This document shows positions 10,000 through 18,843 of a stretch of 64,000 nucleotides of DNA, in pieces (within the stretch, counting starts at the first letter, position 1; each line of letters starts with the position of its first letter). The translations under genes were made by a program, and so were the position numbers. The notes under the pieces are model-generated. The model worked only from the letters and a program-made list of their open reading frames with translations. It made no database searches and was not told the origin of the DNA. The stretch is from CAVQEK01 sp964596645 (GTDB taxonomy: Bacteria; Bacteroidota; Bacteroidia; Cytophagales; Cyclobacteriaceae), in NCBI GenBank assembly GCA_964596645.1, contig CAZQVB010000023.1, positions 1 through 64,000 on the forward strand, written 5' to 3'.

Positions 10000-10581
10000 T
10001 CAGGCTCGATCGGTTGAGAGCGCCGCCTTGCGCATGGTCTGAATGGCCCTTGCCAAGGCATTGTACACCGATTTTTTGGAGATATTCATGAGAGAGGCAA
10101 TGTCATCGATGGACAACTCATGATGGAAGCGATGGTAAATGATTTCGCGCTGATGACCCGATAATTTTTCAATATGCATGGTCAGTGCTATGTGTTTGCG
10201 CTGTTCTTCTTCACGCAAAATCATATGGTTTTCAATATCCAAAGCAAAACTATAGTCGCTCTGAGTCGAAGCCTGCTTCAGGCGGGCCAGGTAATTTTTT
10301 TCTTTATCCAATTTTCGGATCAATCGGCGGCGATAGGCGGCAAACAGGTAGTTCTGCACTGAGCTCGGCTCCTGCAGATGCTGGCGTGTACGCCAGAGAT
10401 CGGTAAAAAGCTCCTGTAATGCGTCTTCAGCCATGTAGCGATCGGTGCTGAAGCGACGGCCGTAGCGCAACAATTGACTGGCATGTACTTCATACAGACG
10501 GTTGAACGCATCCTTATCGCCCTCCCTGAAGTCACTCCAGGTATGACCATCGTTTTTCTTGCTGTAACTAATATGTGGCAT
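10000..10581 (-). CDS. ECF RNA polymerase sigma factor (Bacteroidota SusC/FecR-associated type)
   Basis: 193 residues from the ATG at 10581; ATG 10632 would give 210. Sigma region 2 is seen as FREGDKDAFNRLYEVHASQL through AEDALQELFTDLW, and region 4 as LSGHQREIIYHRFHHELSID followed by a helix-turn-helix (IASLMNISKKSVYNALARAI). It directs polymerase to the susC promoter and is controlled by the downstream FecR. The 150-base spacer to fecR (9850-9999) shows no gene. Start choice is uncertain because three in-frame starts exist within 102 bases. Confidence 0.93.
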   Translation of the reverse strand: MPHISYSKKNDGHTWSDFREGDKDAFNRLYEVHASQLLRYGRRFSTDRYMAEDALQELFTDLWRTRQHLQEPSSVQNYLFAAYRRRLIRKLDKEKNYLARLKQASTQSDYSFALDIENHMILREEEQRKHIALTMHIEKLSGHQREIIYHRFHHELSIDDIASLMNISKKSVYNALARAIQTMRKAALSTDRA

Positions 10582-10861
10582 CTGCGCCCGGTGTTTAGGT
10601 GAATTAGCGGGACTAAATGTAATTAATGACATTGAAAAATCAGCATGCCCACTATACGACGACAAAAAATGATAGATACTCAAAAGGATTTATACGGGTA
10701 TTGGATCGTGTGCTTATAACGTGTTCGGCTTATAGACGAGCCATTTGCCCGAAGTGGAACGAGCGCAATGGTTTATAATTTAGGTTCAGCCTCAGTAAGC
10801 AATGGCCTATTACTCCATTCTACATTGCTAGAAAACCGCAGGATACCAGGTTTAATACTAC

Positions 10862-12670
10862 TCAATTATTGACAGAACCGAGCATTTTTCTCAAGCCTGC
10901 ATTTTCATTATTTAGCTTCTCAATTGTTCCTTTGTATTCGTCTTCACGCCTGGCATAGTCTTCTTGTGTAGCCGCCATTTCTTCCAGATTCTGTCGCATT
11001 TCCTCCTCTTGGGCTTTCAGTTCTTCGGCCTGCAACTGCGATGTTCTCAGCAAATTCATGGTTTTAATCTGTATAAGCATGGCATCGTAATATGAAGCAA
11101 ATCTGTCACATGTTCTTTTCAACAATTCAATGTGATGATCATCAAATTCACTGAACGAAGCAATTTCCATCACTCCATACACCTGCTTTTCGTACATCAT
11201 AGGGACTATGATTAACTTGTCGGCTGTAGCATGGCCAAGCCCTGAAGTGATACTGATGTAGTTGTCAGGAACCTTGTTGAGTACAACGATTTCCTTTTCT
11301 ACCCAGGCAGCACCGATAAGACCCTCACCACGAAAAACCTCTTTTTTGATAAATTTTCTTCTGTCGTAAGCATACGCCACTGTCAGTTCTAATTTTTCTT
11401 TATTGTCCTGATTATCAATCAGGAAGATAGCACCCTGATTTGCTTCAATTTTCTTAACCAAACCTGAAATAAGCGTATACGTCAAATCTTCAATTGTCGA
11501 ACCATTGTTTTTCATTATATCCACAAACAATGAAACCTCTTCAGCAATCCACTTTTGCAACCGGTCATGTTGAGAGGCACGTTCAAGGACTATATTCTTT
11601 TCTCTGATCTCTGCCAGTACCAGATCCAGCTTTGACATCATCTTTTTGAAGTTTTGAGTAAGGGCACCAATCTCATCCTTATTACTAATCCTTTCCAATG
11701 CTTCTGTGCGAGATTTTCCTTCAATTTCGTTTTGAATCTCCTGATTGAGCATAACGATCGGTCGTGAAATTACCTGATCCAACTTAAAGCTTATCAAGAC
11801 ACCCGCCCCGATAGTCAGAAAAATAGAAATTATTAAAACTATTCCGGCTCTTGCCTGAAGTACCGAACTTTTCACGTCTATATACCGGAACATTTCTCCG
11901 GCAATTGGTAGTAAAGATTGGGCGCTGCCGGCAAGATCGCCGGACACACCATCTTGTTCAGTAAGACCAATTTTTTTCTCCAGCTCCACCAGCTGACTAA
12001 ATTTTTCTACATATTTATCGATTACTTCGATAGTAAATATTTTGTACGCATTATTCATGTGCGGAAGGCTACCCTCCGCTACAAAATGTTGAAATGCTTC
12101 AGCAGTTTCTTTAATCCGGTGGTAGTATTCGAGGTCTTTCCTCAACATAAAATCTTTTTCATGCCTTCTGAGAGAAAAGGCATAAACTTGTTCTTCTGCA
12201 CCCACGCATTGCTGAAGATCATGTACATTTTTGCGCATACTTCCCTCAAGGCCATAATCTTTAAAACCTCTTTCATGGTAGAGCTTAGTAAGTCGCTTGA
12301 AGTCCTTTTCATAATTGACTATTGCAGATCTCAGGGCTAAGAGCTGGGTGTGAAATACTGCGTCGGTAACACTTAAATGAGTATTAAGCGAATCTATTTG
12401 CCTATGAATCGATTCGATAATTTGTTGGTGATTATTTGTCACATTGGACTGGCCATATTCTAAGAAGTTTGTTCTTTTACGATCAAATATTATAAAATCT
12501 TTTTCCTCAATCCTGGCATCTTTCACATGATTCAATATACTCAACACTTGTTCCTTATACCGCACATACTCCTTTGACTTTTCGATGAGAACAAAGGAAT
12601 ATAAACTGCCCAGTGCTGATATGAGAATTACACATAAAAAAGAGAGTCGAAGTTTTAGTTTTATACTCAT
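10862..12670 (-). CDS. membrane sensor: HBM-like periplasmic domain, HAMP, GAF, coiled coil
   Basis: 602 residues. TM1 about 8-28; an all-helical periplasmic domain 35-268 containing two copies of the HBM-type signature (IEEKDFIIFDRKRTNF at 54-69; LRRHEKDFMLRKDLEYY at 167-183); TM2 about 275-295; HAMP 297-350; a GAF domain about 370-525; and a Gln/Glu-rich coiled coil at the C-terminus (LKAQEEEMRQNLEEM). HBM domains bind small organic acids in chemoreceptors and kinases. No kinase, cyclase or methyl-accepting module follows, so it must signal through a partner. It is visibly more AT-rich than its neighbours and stands alone, divergent from nothing nearby. Confidence 0.85.
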   Translation of the reverse strand: MSIKLKLRLSFLCVILISALGSLYSFVLIEKSKEYVRYKEQVLSILNHVKDARIEEKDFIIFDRKRTNFLEYGQSNVTNNHQQIIESIHRQIDSLNTHLSVTDAVFHTQLLALRSAIVNYEKDFKRLTKLYHERGFKDYGLEGSMRKNVHDLQQCVGAEEQVYAFSLRRHEKDFMLRKDLEYYHRIKETAEAFQHFVAEGSLPHMNNAYKIFTIEVIDKYVEKFSQLVELEKKIGLTEQDGVSGDLAGSAQSLLPIAGEMFRYIDVKSSVLQARAGIVLIISIFLTIGAGVLISFKLDQVISRPIVMLNQEIQNEIEGKSRTEALERISNKDEIGALTQNFKKMMSKLDLVLAEIREKNIVLERASQHDRLQKWIAEEVSLFVDIMKNNGSTIEDLTYTLISGLVKKIEANQGAIFLIDNQDNKEKLELTVAYAYDRRKFIKKEVFRGEGLIGAAWVEKEIVVLNKVPDNYISITSGLGHATADKLIIVPMMYEKQVYGVMEIASFSEFDDHHIELLKRTCDRFASYYDAMLIQIKTMNLLRTSQLQAEELKAQEEEMRQNLEEMAATQEDYARREDEYKGTIEKLNNENAGLRKMLGSVNN

Positions 12671-13347
12671 AAAAAAAATAAAATAATCAAATGCAAAAAC
12701 TGATCACAAAGTTATACCCATGTATACTTTTCAGTAACCGAACAATTGATTAATTAATTATTAACAAATATTAATATTAAAATATTAGATTCCGTATAGA
12801 GAAAACGAGTTACACATTGTATTAATCGAAAATTAATGATGTAACACCCTCTTCAAGTAGTAACTATACGCCAGAATCAATACACTTTTCTGCGGTTTTT
12901 TCTTTTATATCTCGTTATAAAGCTCTTTACATTGAGATGGCTCGCTGGGTATTTTTAGCCATTTGTTGTGCCCGACTACTATACCGTATCAACGCGGAAA
13001 CATAAAGGCTGAATAGTGCTTAGGCTGGGAAATCGCTGCCATAAGCCAGGCTAGTGGCGAGACTGAAAGAGGTGACGCTGGAACTGCAGATCAACAATGT
13101 TTGTTGGTTTTTTAAACGCACATTGGCTGACTGATTCCGCACCCTGCCCCAATTTATCGGACGATTTTTAGGCGTTCTGTAGTTGAAAAGAAAGTAATGT
13201 GAATTCTATATTTCATCACCTCCTTAAAACCACACAAAAAAGTTTACTCACTGGATATTGGAATGTAACAAACCGTTGTTCGAAATGCCATGGCAGATTT
13301 GTGCTGGATATCTAACCATCATCCGCTCACTATCAACCGCTCTACAC
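12671..13347. other. 677-base AT-rich spacer without a recognisable gene
   Basis: Lies between the sensor gene start and the end of the SDR gene. Stops are frequent in all frames. Only a candidate promoter near 12707 is visible; nothing else is supported. Confidence 0.7.
12707..12714 (-). promoter_or_regulatory. candidate -7 element for the HBM/GAF sensor gene
   Basis: The minus strand reads TAACTTTG, matching the Bacteroidota -7 consensus TAnnTTTG, 36 bases before the start codon. No clear -33 TTG at the usual spacing. Confidence 0.35.
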
Positions 13348-14151
13348 TCAGATCTTATAATGGCTGTCGATGATCTTCTCGAACCAGGCGTCCGGGATTA
13401 GTTTCTTCAGGCGGATGGAGAATTTTTGCAGGGGGTAGCCTACGTAGTAGTGCCGCTTCACTTTTGTGGTATGGATGATCTTGAGCACGGCTTTGCCAAA
13501 TTCCTGGGGGTCTATGCCCTTGGCTACATCCTCACAGATCTGCCGGTAGGCTTTTTCGAATGCCGCGCCATACACCGCGTCGTCCGAGGCGGTGGAGACC
13601 AGCCGGTGGTTGTTGATGGCGGTGTTCACATCGCCGGGGTGCAGGAGGCACACCTGCAGGCCATATTTTTTTACCTCCATGCGCAGCCCCTCCGTCATGA
13701 TGTCGGTGGCGGCTTTCGATGCGCAATAAAAGGCGCGAAAAGGCAGGCCCATCACCGACCCTATGCTGCTCACATTGATGATGTGCCCGTAACCCTGCGC
13801 CCGCATGATGGGCAACACCGCCTGGCACATGCGCACGGTGCCGTTCACGTTGGTGTCGAACAGCGTGTTGATGGACGATATTGGCTCGCGCTCGAACGCC
13901 CCGGCGGCGCCCAGGCCGGCATTGTTTACTACTGCATCGATGCGCCCCTCCCGCTGCATCACCTCATCTACGGCCGCCTGTATCGACTGCTCGCTGCGTA
14001 TGTCGAGCGGCAACCAGTGAAAAGTGCTCTGCTCAGGTGCCGTGCGACTGCCACCGTATACCTTTTCGCCATGTCGCACCAGGTGCTCTCCTATGGCGTG
14101 GCCTATGCCCGACGAAGCGCCGGTGACCAGTACTACCTTTTGTGCCGTCAT
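13348..14151 (-). CDS. short-chain dehydrogenase/reductase (SDR)
   Basis: 267 residues, classical SDR length. The cofactor motif TGASSGIG is at 10-17, NNAG at 76-79, and the catalytic Ser-Tyr-Lys as NVSS (128-129) and YCASK (Tyr142, Lys146). An NAD(P)-dependent oxidoreductase of the Rossmann fold; the substrate is not determinable. It starts six bases after the rhodanese gene ends and is presumably co-transcribed with it and with the oxidoreductase upstream. Confidence 0.92.
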   Translation of the reverse strand: MTAQKVVLVTGASSGIGHAIGEHLVRHGEKVYGGSRTAPEQSTFHWLPLDIRSEQSIQAAVDEVMQREGRIDAVVNNAGLGAAGAFEREPISSINTLFDTNVNGTVRMCQAVLPIMRAQGYGHIINVSSIGSVMGLPFRAFYCASKAATDIMTEGLRMEVKKYGLQVCLLHPGDVNTAINNHRLVSTASDDAVYGAAFEKAYRQICEDVAKGIDPQEFGKAVLKIIHTTKVKRHYYVGYPLQKFSIRLKKLIPDAWFEKIIDSHYKI

Positions 14152-14157
14152 ATTTTG

Positions 14158-14469
14158 CTAGTGAATGAGATAGTTGATGTTGCCCCAGCTACCGCCATTG
14201 ATGGCCTCAATGCCGTGCTTCTCCAGCACTTTCTTTGCCTTGCCGGCGCGTGTCCCTGAGCGGCAGCACAATATTACCGGCTTTCCTTTCTTTTGAAATG
14301 TGCCTACTCGCGATTCGATGTTGGGCAGCGGCACATTCATGGCGCTGCGTACGTGCCCTTGTTTATACTCTTGCGGCGTGCGCACATCTACAATGATTGC
14401 CCCGCGGTCCAGCGCTTCTTTCACCTTTTCATTGCGGCTTTTCACGCCAAATATTGATAATATACCCAT
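14158..14469 (-). CDS. rhodanese-like domain protein
   Basis: 103 residues from the ATG at 14469; an upstream start would add 18 residues that fit no domain. Single rhodanese domain: conserved DVRTPQEYKQGHV (28-40) and active loop CCRSGTR with catalytic Cys69. Such single-domain proteins carry sulfane sulfur as a persulfide. Cytosolic, no signal peptide. It is placed between the SDR (6 bases) and the Gfo/Idh/MocA gene (58 bases) on the same strand. Confidence 0.93.
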   Translation of the reverse strand: MGILSIFGVKSRNEKVKEALDRGAIIVDVRTPQEYKQGHVRSAMNVPLPNIESRVGTFQKKGKPVILCCRSGTRAGKAKKVLEKHGIEAINGGSWGNINYLIH

Positions 14470-14527
14470 AGCTCTTTCTTTTAAAATCGCAGGCAAATTA
14501 CGATCAAATGAAAAACCGGACAAATGG

Positions 14528-15502
14528 CTACCGTCCCGTTATGCGATCGAGCACTGCAGAGGTGCGCATAGCGCTCTCTCCTGTGCTGGGGCATGCCGTA
14601 CCGTGCAGCAACGATGCCACCACCGTGGCTATCAGCGGCTGTTGTACATGCTCCGGATGGTTTATGCTGATCGTCTGCCGGCCATTGTCATTTTCCAACA
14701 CCATTTCCGTAGGGCCAAAAAACGAAAATTGCAAGGTGCCCTCAGATCCGACTATGATCGTCTGCTCTTCTTGCCGGTCGGCAGAGGCAGCAAAGTGCCA
14801 GGTGCCGCTGCCCAGCACGCCCGACGCGAAGGCGAAGGAGGCTGAAAAAGTATCGGGGGCTTCATATAAACCTGCCAAATTGCCGGAGTGGCCCACGGCC
14901 ATATCCACCGTACCCAGCAGGTAGTCGAGCAGGTCGAACTGATGCGCGGCGAGATCGTGAAAGTGCCCGCCGCCCGACACAGTAGGATCAGTACGCCAGC
15001 CCGGGCTGCCGGCAAGCTCCTCGGCCTTAGCCGGCCACCACAGCCGCATATCCACCAGTCGGGGCGCACCGATGGCACCCTGGTCGATGAGCTCTTTTAC
15101 CTTCAGAAAATACGGCATCTGCCGCCGGTAATAGGCTACAAACAATGGCTGACCTGTTTTGCGCGCCACGTTGACCATTCGTTGGCACTCGTCGGCATTC
15201 AGCGCCATTGGCTTTTCCACATATACCGGCTTGCCGGCCTCCATGGCACGTATGGCATATTCTGCATGGGTATTGGGCGGCGTGGCTACATAGATGGCGT
15301 TCACCTCGGCATCGTGGATCAGCGCATCGGCATCGTCATACCACCTGGGCACTTGATGGCGGCGTGCATAGTCGGCTGCTTTGTCGGCATCGCGCCGCAT
15401 CACGGCCACCAGGCCGGAGCCTTGCACTTTATTAAAGGCCGGCCCGCTCTTGTGCTCAGTCACATCACCACAACCGATTATGCCCCACTGTACACTATTC
15501 AT
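14528..15502 (-). CDS. Gfo/Idh/MocA family NAD(P)-dependent oxidoreductase
   Basis: 324 residues from the ATG at 15502. The N-terminal Rossmann motif is WGIIGCGDVTEHKSGPAF (residues 5-22) and the family signature EKPMALNADECQRMV lies near residue 95, followed by the alpha/beta C-terminal domain (GGGHFHDLAAHQFDLLDYLL) carrying the usual catalytic His region. Members oxidise or reduce sugars, inositols or related polyols. No export signal. Its upstream neighbour on the same strand is a secreted arabinofuranosidase-like enzyme (72-base gap), which suggests a sugar substrate, but this is inference. Confidence 0.92.
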   Translation of the reverse strand: MNSVQWGIIGCGDVTEHKSGPAFNKVQGSGLVAVMRRDADKAADYARRHQVPRWYDDADALIHDAEVNAIYVATPPNTHAEYAIRAMEAGKPVYVEKPMALNADECQRMVNVARKTGQPLFVAYYRRQMPYFLKVKELIDQGAIGAPRLVDMRLWWPAKAEELAGSPGWRTDPTVSGGGHFHDLAAHQFDLLDYLLGTVDMAVGHSGNLAGLYEAPDTFSASFAFASGVLGSGTWHFAASADRQEEQTIIVGSEGTLQFSFFGPTEMVLENDNGRQTISINHPEHVQQPLIATVVASLLHGTACPSTGESAMRTSAVLDRITGR

Positions 15503-15574
15503 CGTCGTATTTTTAAAATTATCCTCCCTTGCCGCCACCAACAAAATGTCATTGTTCTACACCAGTAGCCGTAA

Positions 15575-17233
15575 TTACTGCACCTTCAGTCGCACCACAC
15601 TCACTGAGCGACTGGGGAAGGTTATCTTCAAATTATTGTCATCAAGCGCCACGGTGCTTTCCCGGATGCAGGCTGATACGCGCTCGCGCGTGTCGCAACC
15701 ATCATTGGGCACCATCGACCACATGGTGGCTTCCGTGCTGCCCAGCGTCCAGGCGCTCAAGTCGATGGCACAGGTGATGTCGTCGGTGAAGTGCCGGTTG
15801 ATCACATGAAGGAATACCTCGCCCGCATTGCCCGTGGCCACGGCATCAATATAGGCAACAGAATCGGCTGGCGCTATGCCCGACATTTTGAAGGGCTGGT
15901 GATACATTGGCAGTCGCTCACTGCTCACTTCCAGCAGGTTGCTGCCGTGGTGGTTGGAATACAAACTGGTGACCATGCCTGTGGGCAGCGGGTGCGGCTC
16001 AAAGCTACCCTCCGGCGACACGCGGATGGCCATAATGCCCCAGGAGTTGCCGACCAGCATGGATTGAATGCCTATTTTGATGGCATCGCCCTCGCGCATG
16101 AAGGCATGTAAGTACCCGGCAGCACCCACACCTTTGGTGAATTCCTCACCCATTTTGTCAGGATCAACAGAGTTGTTGCCCCACCAGCCATTCCAATTCC
16201 ACTCAGTGACGGCGATGGGATAATCCATTTGCCTGAGGCGCTCGAAAGAAGGATCGACCGCTGCGGACAGTCCCTGGTCGTTGAACCGGGGAATGCTCAC
16301 CCAGCCAAGCCACTTCTGCTCATCGGTAAGGCTATCGATGGGGAAAGGCTCACCATCTTTTTGCACTTCGTTGATGCCCCATGGCATGTAGGTGTGATAG
16401 GCAATATAGTCGATCCTGTCGCCAAACATACCGGGGAGTGGTGTAGTGATCTGTTCGCTGTTGCCATCTACAATGATCTCAATAGAGGGATCGATTAGCT
16501 CTATGGCATCCACAAAGGCCTGCACCACATCGAGGTACTGTTGCTTCCGTTCGGGTTCTATCTCGCCTTGCATCTTCAGCTGCCGGTCGAGCACCCAGGG
16601 TTCGTTGGCGATTTGAACGTAACGCACATTGTAAGGCTCCGGGTGGCCATTTTTTGCCCTTATTGCCGGCCAGTCGGGCATGCCCTCGGGCAGCTTGCTG
16701 CCTACAGGCAGGTTGCAGTAGGCAATGAGCCCCATCTCGTGCATCACTGCCTCTTGCAAAGGTTTTCTTTTGAAATAGGCATCGCCAAAGTTGGGCACGA
16801 TAATCATCTCTGCCCCCAGCTCTTCGGCCAGCCGTAGTGCCTCGTCGTAGCCAAACCGCTGCGTAACGGTATCGCCTCGCTGACCCACAAAGTCGGGCCG
16901 GCCACCGGCACGCCCTGGCACATTGTCGATGGTGGTCGTCCAGTCGTGCTGGTTCACATCGGTGCCTCCGGGAAAGCGCAGCACGGGTATGTTCATTTCC
17001 TTCATCAGCTCCAGCACACCCTCTTGCAGCTCAGAGCTGCCCGGCGCCAGGGCCGCCTCCGGGCCGTGCTCACCATGCCAGCTGGGCTTTTCCAGGAACT
17101 GGCCAAACAGGCGCTCATCGATGGTGGAAATGGCACTATTGCCTATGATGATGGTGGGCAAAGGCTCTTGCTTGGGGCTGCAGGCCCACAACAGGGGCAT
17201 GCAAATAAGGATTTGCTTTAAAAAAGTTGTCAT
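15575..17233 (-). CDS. GH51-like alpha-L-arabinofuranosidase lipoprotein
   Basis: 552 residues. Lipoprotein signal with Cys18 (LLWACSP). The TIM-barrel signatures resemble clan GH-A arabinofuranosidases: ERLFGQFLE at 40-48, VLRFPGGTDVNQHDW at 84-98, YVQIANEPW with the predicted acid/base Glu211, and AVTEWNWNGW with the predicted nucleophile Glu344. A C-terminal beta-domain follows. It likely removes alpha-L-arabinofuranosyl groups at the outer surface or in the periplasm. GH51 is the best fit; GH39 or an unclassified GH-A subfamily cannot be excluded. Confidence 0.78.
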   Translation of the reverse strand: MTTFLKQILICMPLLWACSPKQEPLPTIIIGNSAISTIDERLFGQFLEKPSWHGEHGPEAALAPGSSELQEGVLELMKEMNIPVLRFPGGTDVNQHDWTTTIDNVPGRAGGRPDFVGQRGDTVTQRFGYDEALRLAEELGAEMIIVPNFGDAYFKRKPLQEAVMHEMGLIAYCNLPVGSKLPEGMPDWPAIRAKNGHPEPYNVRYVQIANEPWVLDRQLKMQGEIEPERKQQYLDVVQAFVDAIELIDPSIEIIVDGNSEQITTPLPGMFGDRIDYIAYHTYMPWGINEVQKDGEPFPIDSLTDEQKWLGWVSIPRFNDQGLSAAVDPSFERLRQMDYPIAVTEWNWNGWWGNNSVDPDKMGEEFTKGVGAAGYLHAFMREGDAIKIGIQSMLVGNSWGIMAIRVSPEGSFEPHPLPTGMVTSLYSNHHGSNLLEVSSERLPMYHQPFKMSGIAPADSVAYIDAVATGNAGEVFLHVINRHFTDDITCAIDLSAWTLGSTEATMWSMVPNDGCDTRERVSACIRESTVALDDNNLKITFPSRSVSVVRLKVQ

Positions 17234-17438
17234 AACCTATGGGTTTTTACCAAGTGAAAAAACTGATGCAGACTGTCGGAAATGCTGCAGGCCAAAGATC
17301 GAAAAAAGCATGTGCCATACCACAAATCGCGCTCACAAAAATGAAACGAGACTTTCAATTGATGTCGCTGCCCAAGCGTACTAAATATACCCGAAGCAAT
17401 TCGGCCAGCCAACCCGTGGATAATGGTCGTTGTAATTC

Positions 17439-17446
17439 TATCTTTG
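17439..17446 (+). promoter_or_regulatory. candidate -7 element for lgt
   Basis: TATCTTTG matches TAnnTTTG, 16 bases before the lgt start, so the transcript would be nearly leaderless. No -33 element at proper spacing. Confidence 0.35.
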
Positions 17447-17462
17447 GGCAAATTTTTTCGCT

Positions 17463-18614
17463 ATGCATTTTTTCAATTTTATCATCTGGTCGCCCAATCC
17501 CGAGATTTTTCCCAACATCGACTGGATAGAAATACGCTGGTACGGGCTGCTCTTCGCACTCGGCTTTGTGGTGAGCCAGCAGCTCATGGTGTACATGTAC
17601 AAAAAAGAAGGCAAGAGCACCAAAGACCTGGACGCCCTGCTGCTGTTTATGATACTTGGCGTGATACTCGGCGCCCGGCTCGGCCACGTCATTTTTTACG
17701 AACCCATGCGCTATCTAAAAGACCCCTTGAGCATATTGAAAACATGGGAAGGCGGCCTCGCCAGCCACGGCGGCGCCATCGGCATACTGGTGGTGATGTG
17801 GCTGTACTCCAACTACCTGATCGACATCAATCCGCTGAAAGGGCGGTTTGTGTGGAAGAAACGCAAACGCGAAGGGCAGCCTTTCCTGTATGTGGCCGAT
17901 CGCATTGTGATATGTGCGGCCATTGTGGGTGCACTCATACGGTTTGGCAACTTCCTCAATTCAGAAATAATCGGCCTGCCAACGGAGAGCAGGTTTGGGG
18001 TGATTTTCGCACGCGACGTGGAAGACCGGCTGGCATACCCCAAGGAGGTGGAAGAGGTAGAAGTGCTGCGTGTGGATGACTACGAGCAAAACGTTGATCT
18101 CTCTCAGGGCGTGCCTGTAAAAATTCTAATGACCTTTGACCCATCGGTGCAAAGCGAGCAGGGCCTGAATACGTACCTCTCTCAAAACATTAAAAATATA
18201 CTGGCCGGCGATGTATACCTGCGCGATTTCATCCAGGAGCCACAGGATACTGCCCTCAACTATGAACTTGAGCAGCGCAATGGCCAGTATATAGCCACCA
18301 TTTTCACCACAGGCATACCGCGGCATCCGGCACAGTTGTATGAGTCCATCTCCTCGCTCCTGCTCTTCTTCCTGCTTTTCTACTTCTGGCACAGAACAAA
18401 AGGGCGATTTCCTAACGGGCTGCTCCTGGGCTGGTTTATGGTGATCTTGTTTACGCTGCGCTTCTTTTATGAGTTTCTCAAAGAAAACCAGGTCGATTTT
18501 GAAGAAGGCATGACGCTCAATATGGGCCAATGGCTCAGCATACCCATGGTGCTGATCGGGCTATACCTGGCATTGAATGTGAAAAAATGGGAGCGCACCG
18601 GCGAATTTCAATAA
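17463..18614 (+). CDS. lgt: prolipoprotein diacylglyceryl transferase
   Basis: 383 residues, polytopic. Transfers diacylglycerol from phosphatidylglycerol to the lipobox cysteine of prolipoproteins at the inner membrane. Recognised by WYGLLFALGF (26-35), the essential His in SHGGAIG (101-107), the Lgt signature RFGNFLNSEIIG (160-171), RHPAQLYE (287-294) and the terminal RFFYEFLK. An acidic, soluble-looking insertion of about 100 residues (182-284) separates the signature from RHPAQLYE. I associate such an insertion with Bacteroidota Lgt, and it makes the protein longer than the roughly 290 residues of proteobacterial forms. The many lipoproteins in this window depend on it. Confidence 0.96.
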   Translation: MHFFNFIIWSPNPEIFPNIDWIEIRWYGLLFALGFVVSQQLMVYMYKKEGKSTKDLDALLLFMILGVILGARLGHVIFYEPMRYLKDPLSILKTWEGGLASHGGAIGILVVMWLYSNYLIDINPLKGRFVWKKRKREGQPFLYVADRIVICAAIVGALIRFGNFLNSEIIGLPTESRFGVIFARDVEDRLAYPKEVEEVEVLRVDDYEQNVDLSQGVPVKILMTFDPSVQSEQGLNTYLSQNIKNILAGDVYLRDFIQEPQDTALNYELEQRNGQYIATIFTTGIPRHPAQLYESISSLLLFFLLFYFWHRTKGRFPNGLLLGWFMVILFTLRFFYEFLKENQVDFEEGMTLNMGQWLSIPMVLIGLYLALNVKKWERTGEFQ

Positions 18615-18843
18615 TATAGCAGGCGCCGGGCAGTTAAACTTATCGGATTAATTGATATTAGAAACTGGCGATGCGTGTGCAATACCCGCCCTTTCTCATG
18701 TTTGCGCAGAAGAGTCCATACGTTTTATGGACATCAACAGATTGATCGTTTTGCCGTCCAGTTTCTATCAAGTATAAATGTATGTCATCTTGATCGCGCC
18801 ATTCATCAGCCTCTGCAAGCGCCATGTATCCATCAGGCGCTGT

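Noticed and set aside
12890..13250. Weak impression of a transposase relic in the spacer before the SDR gene
   Set aside because: Frames are broken by many stops and no transposase motif or terminal repeat could be identified.
13426..14259. 277-codon plus-strand frame opposite the SDR and rhodanese genes
   Set aside because: Antisense shadow; spans two well-supported minus-strand genes and has no domain.
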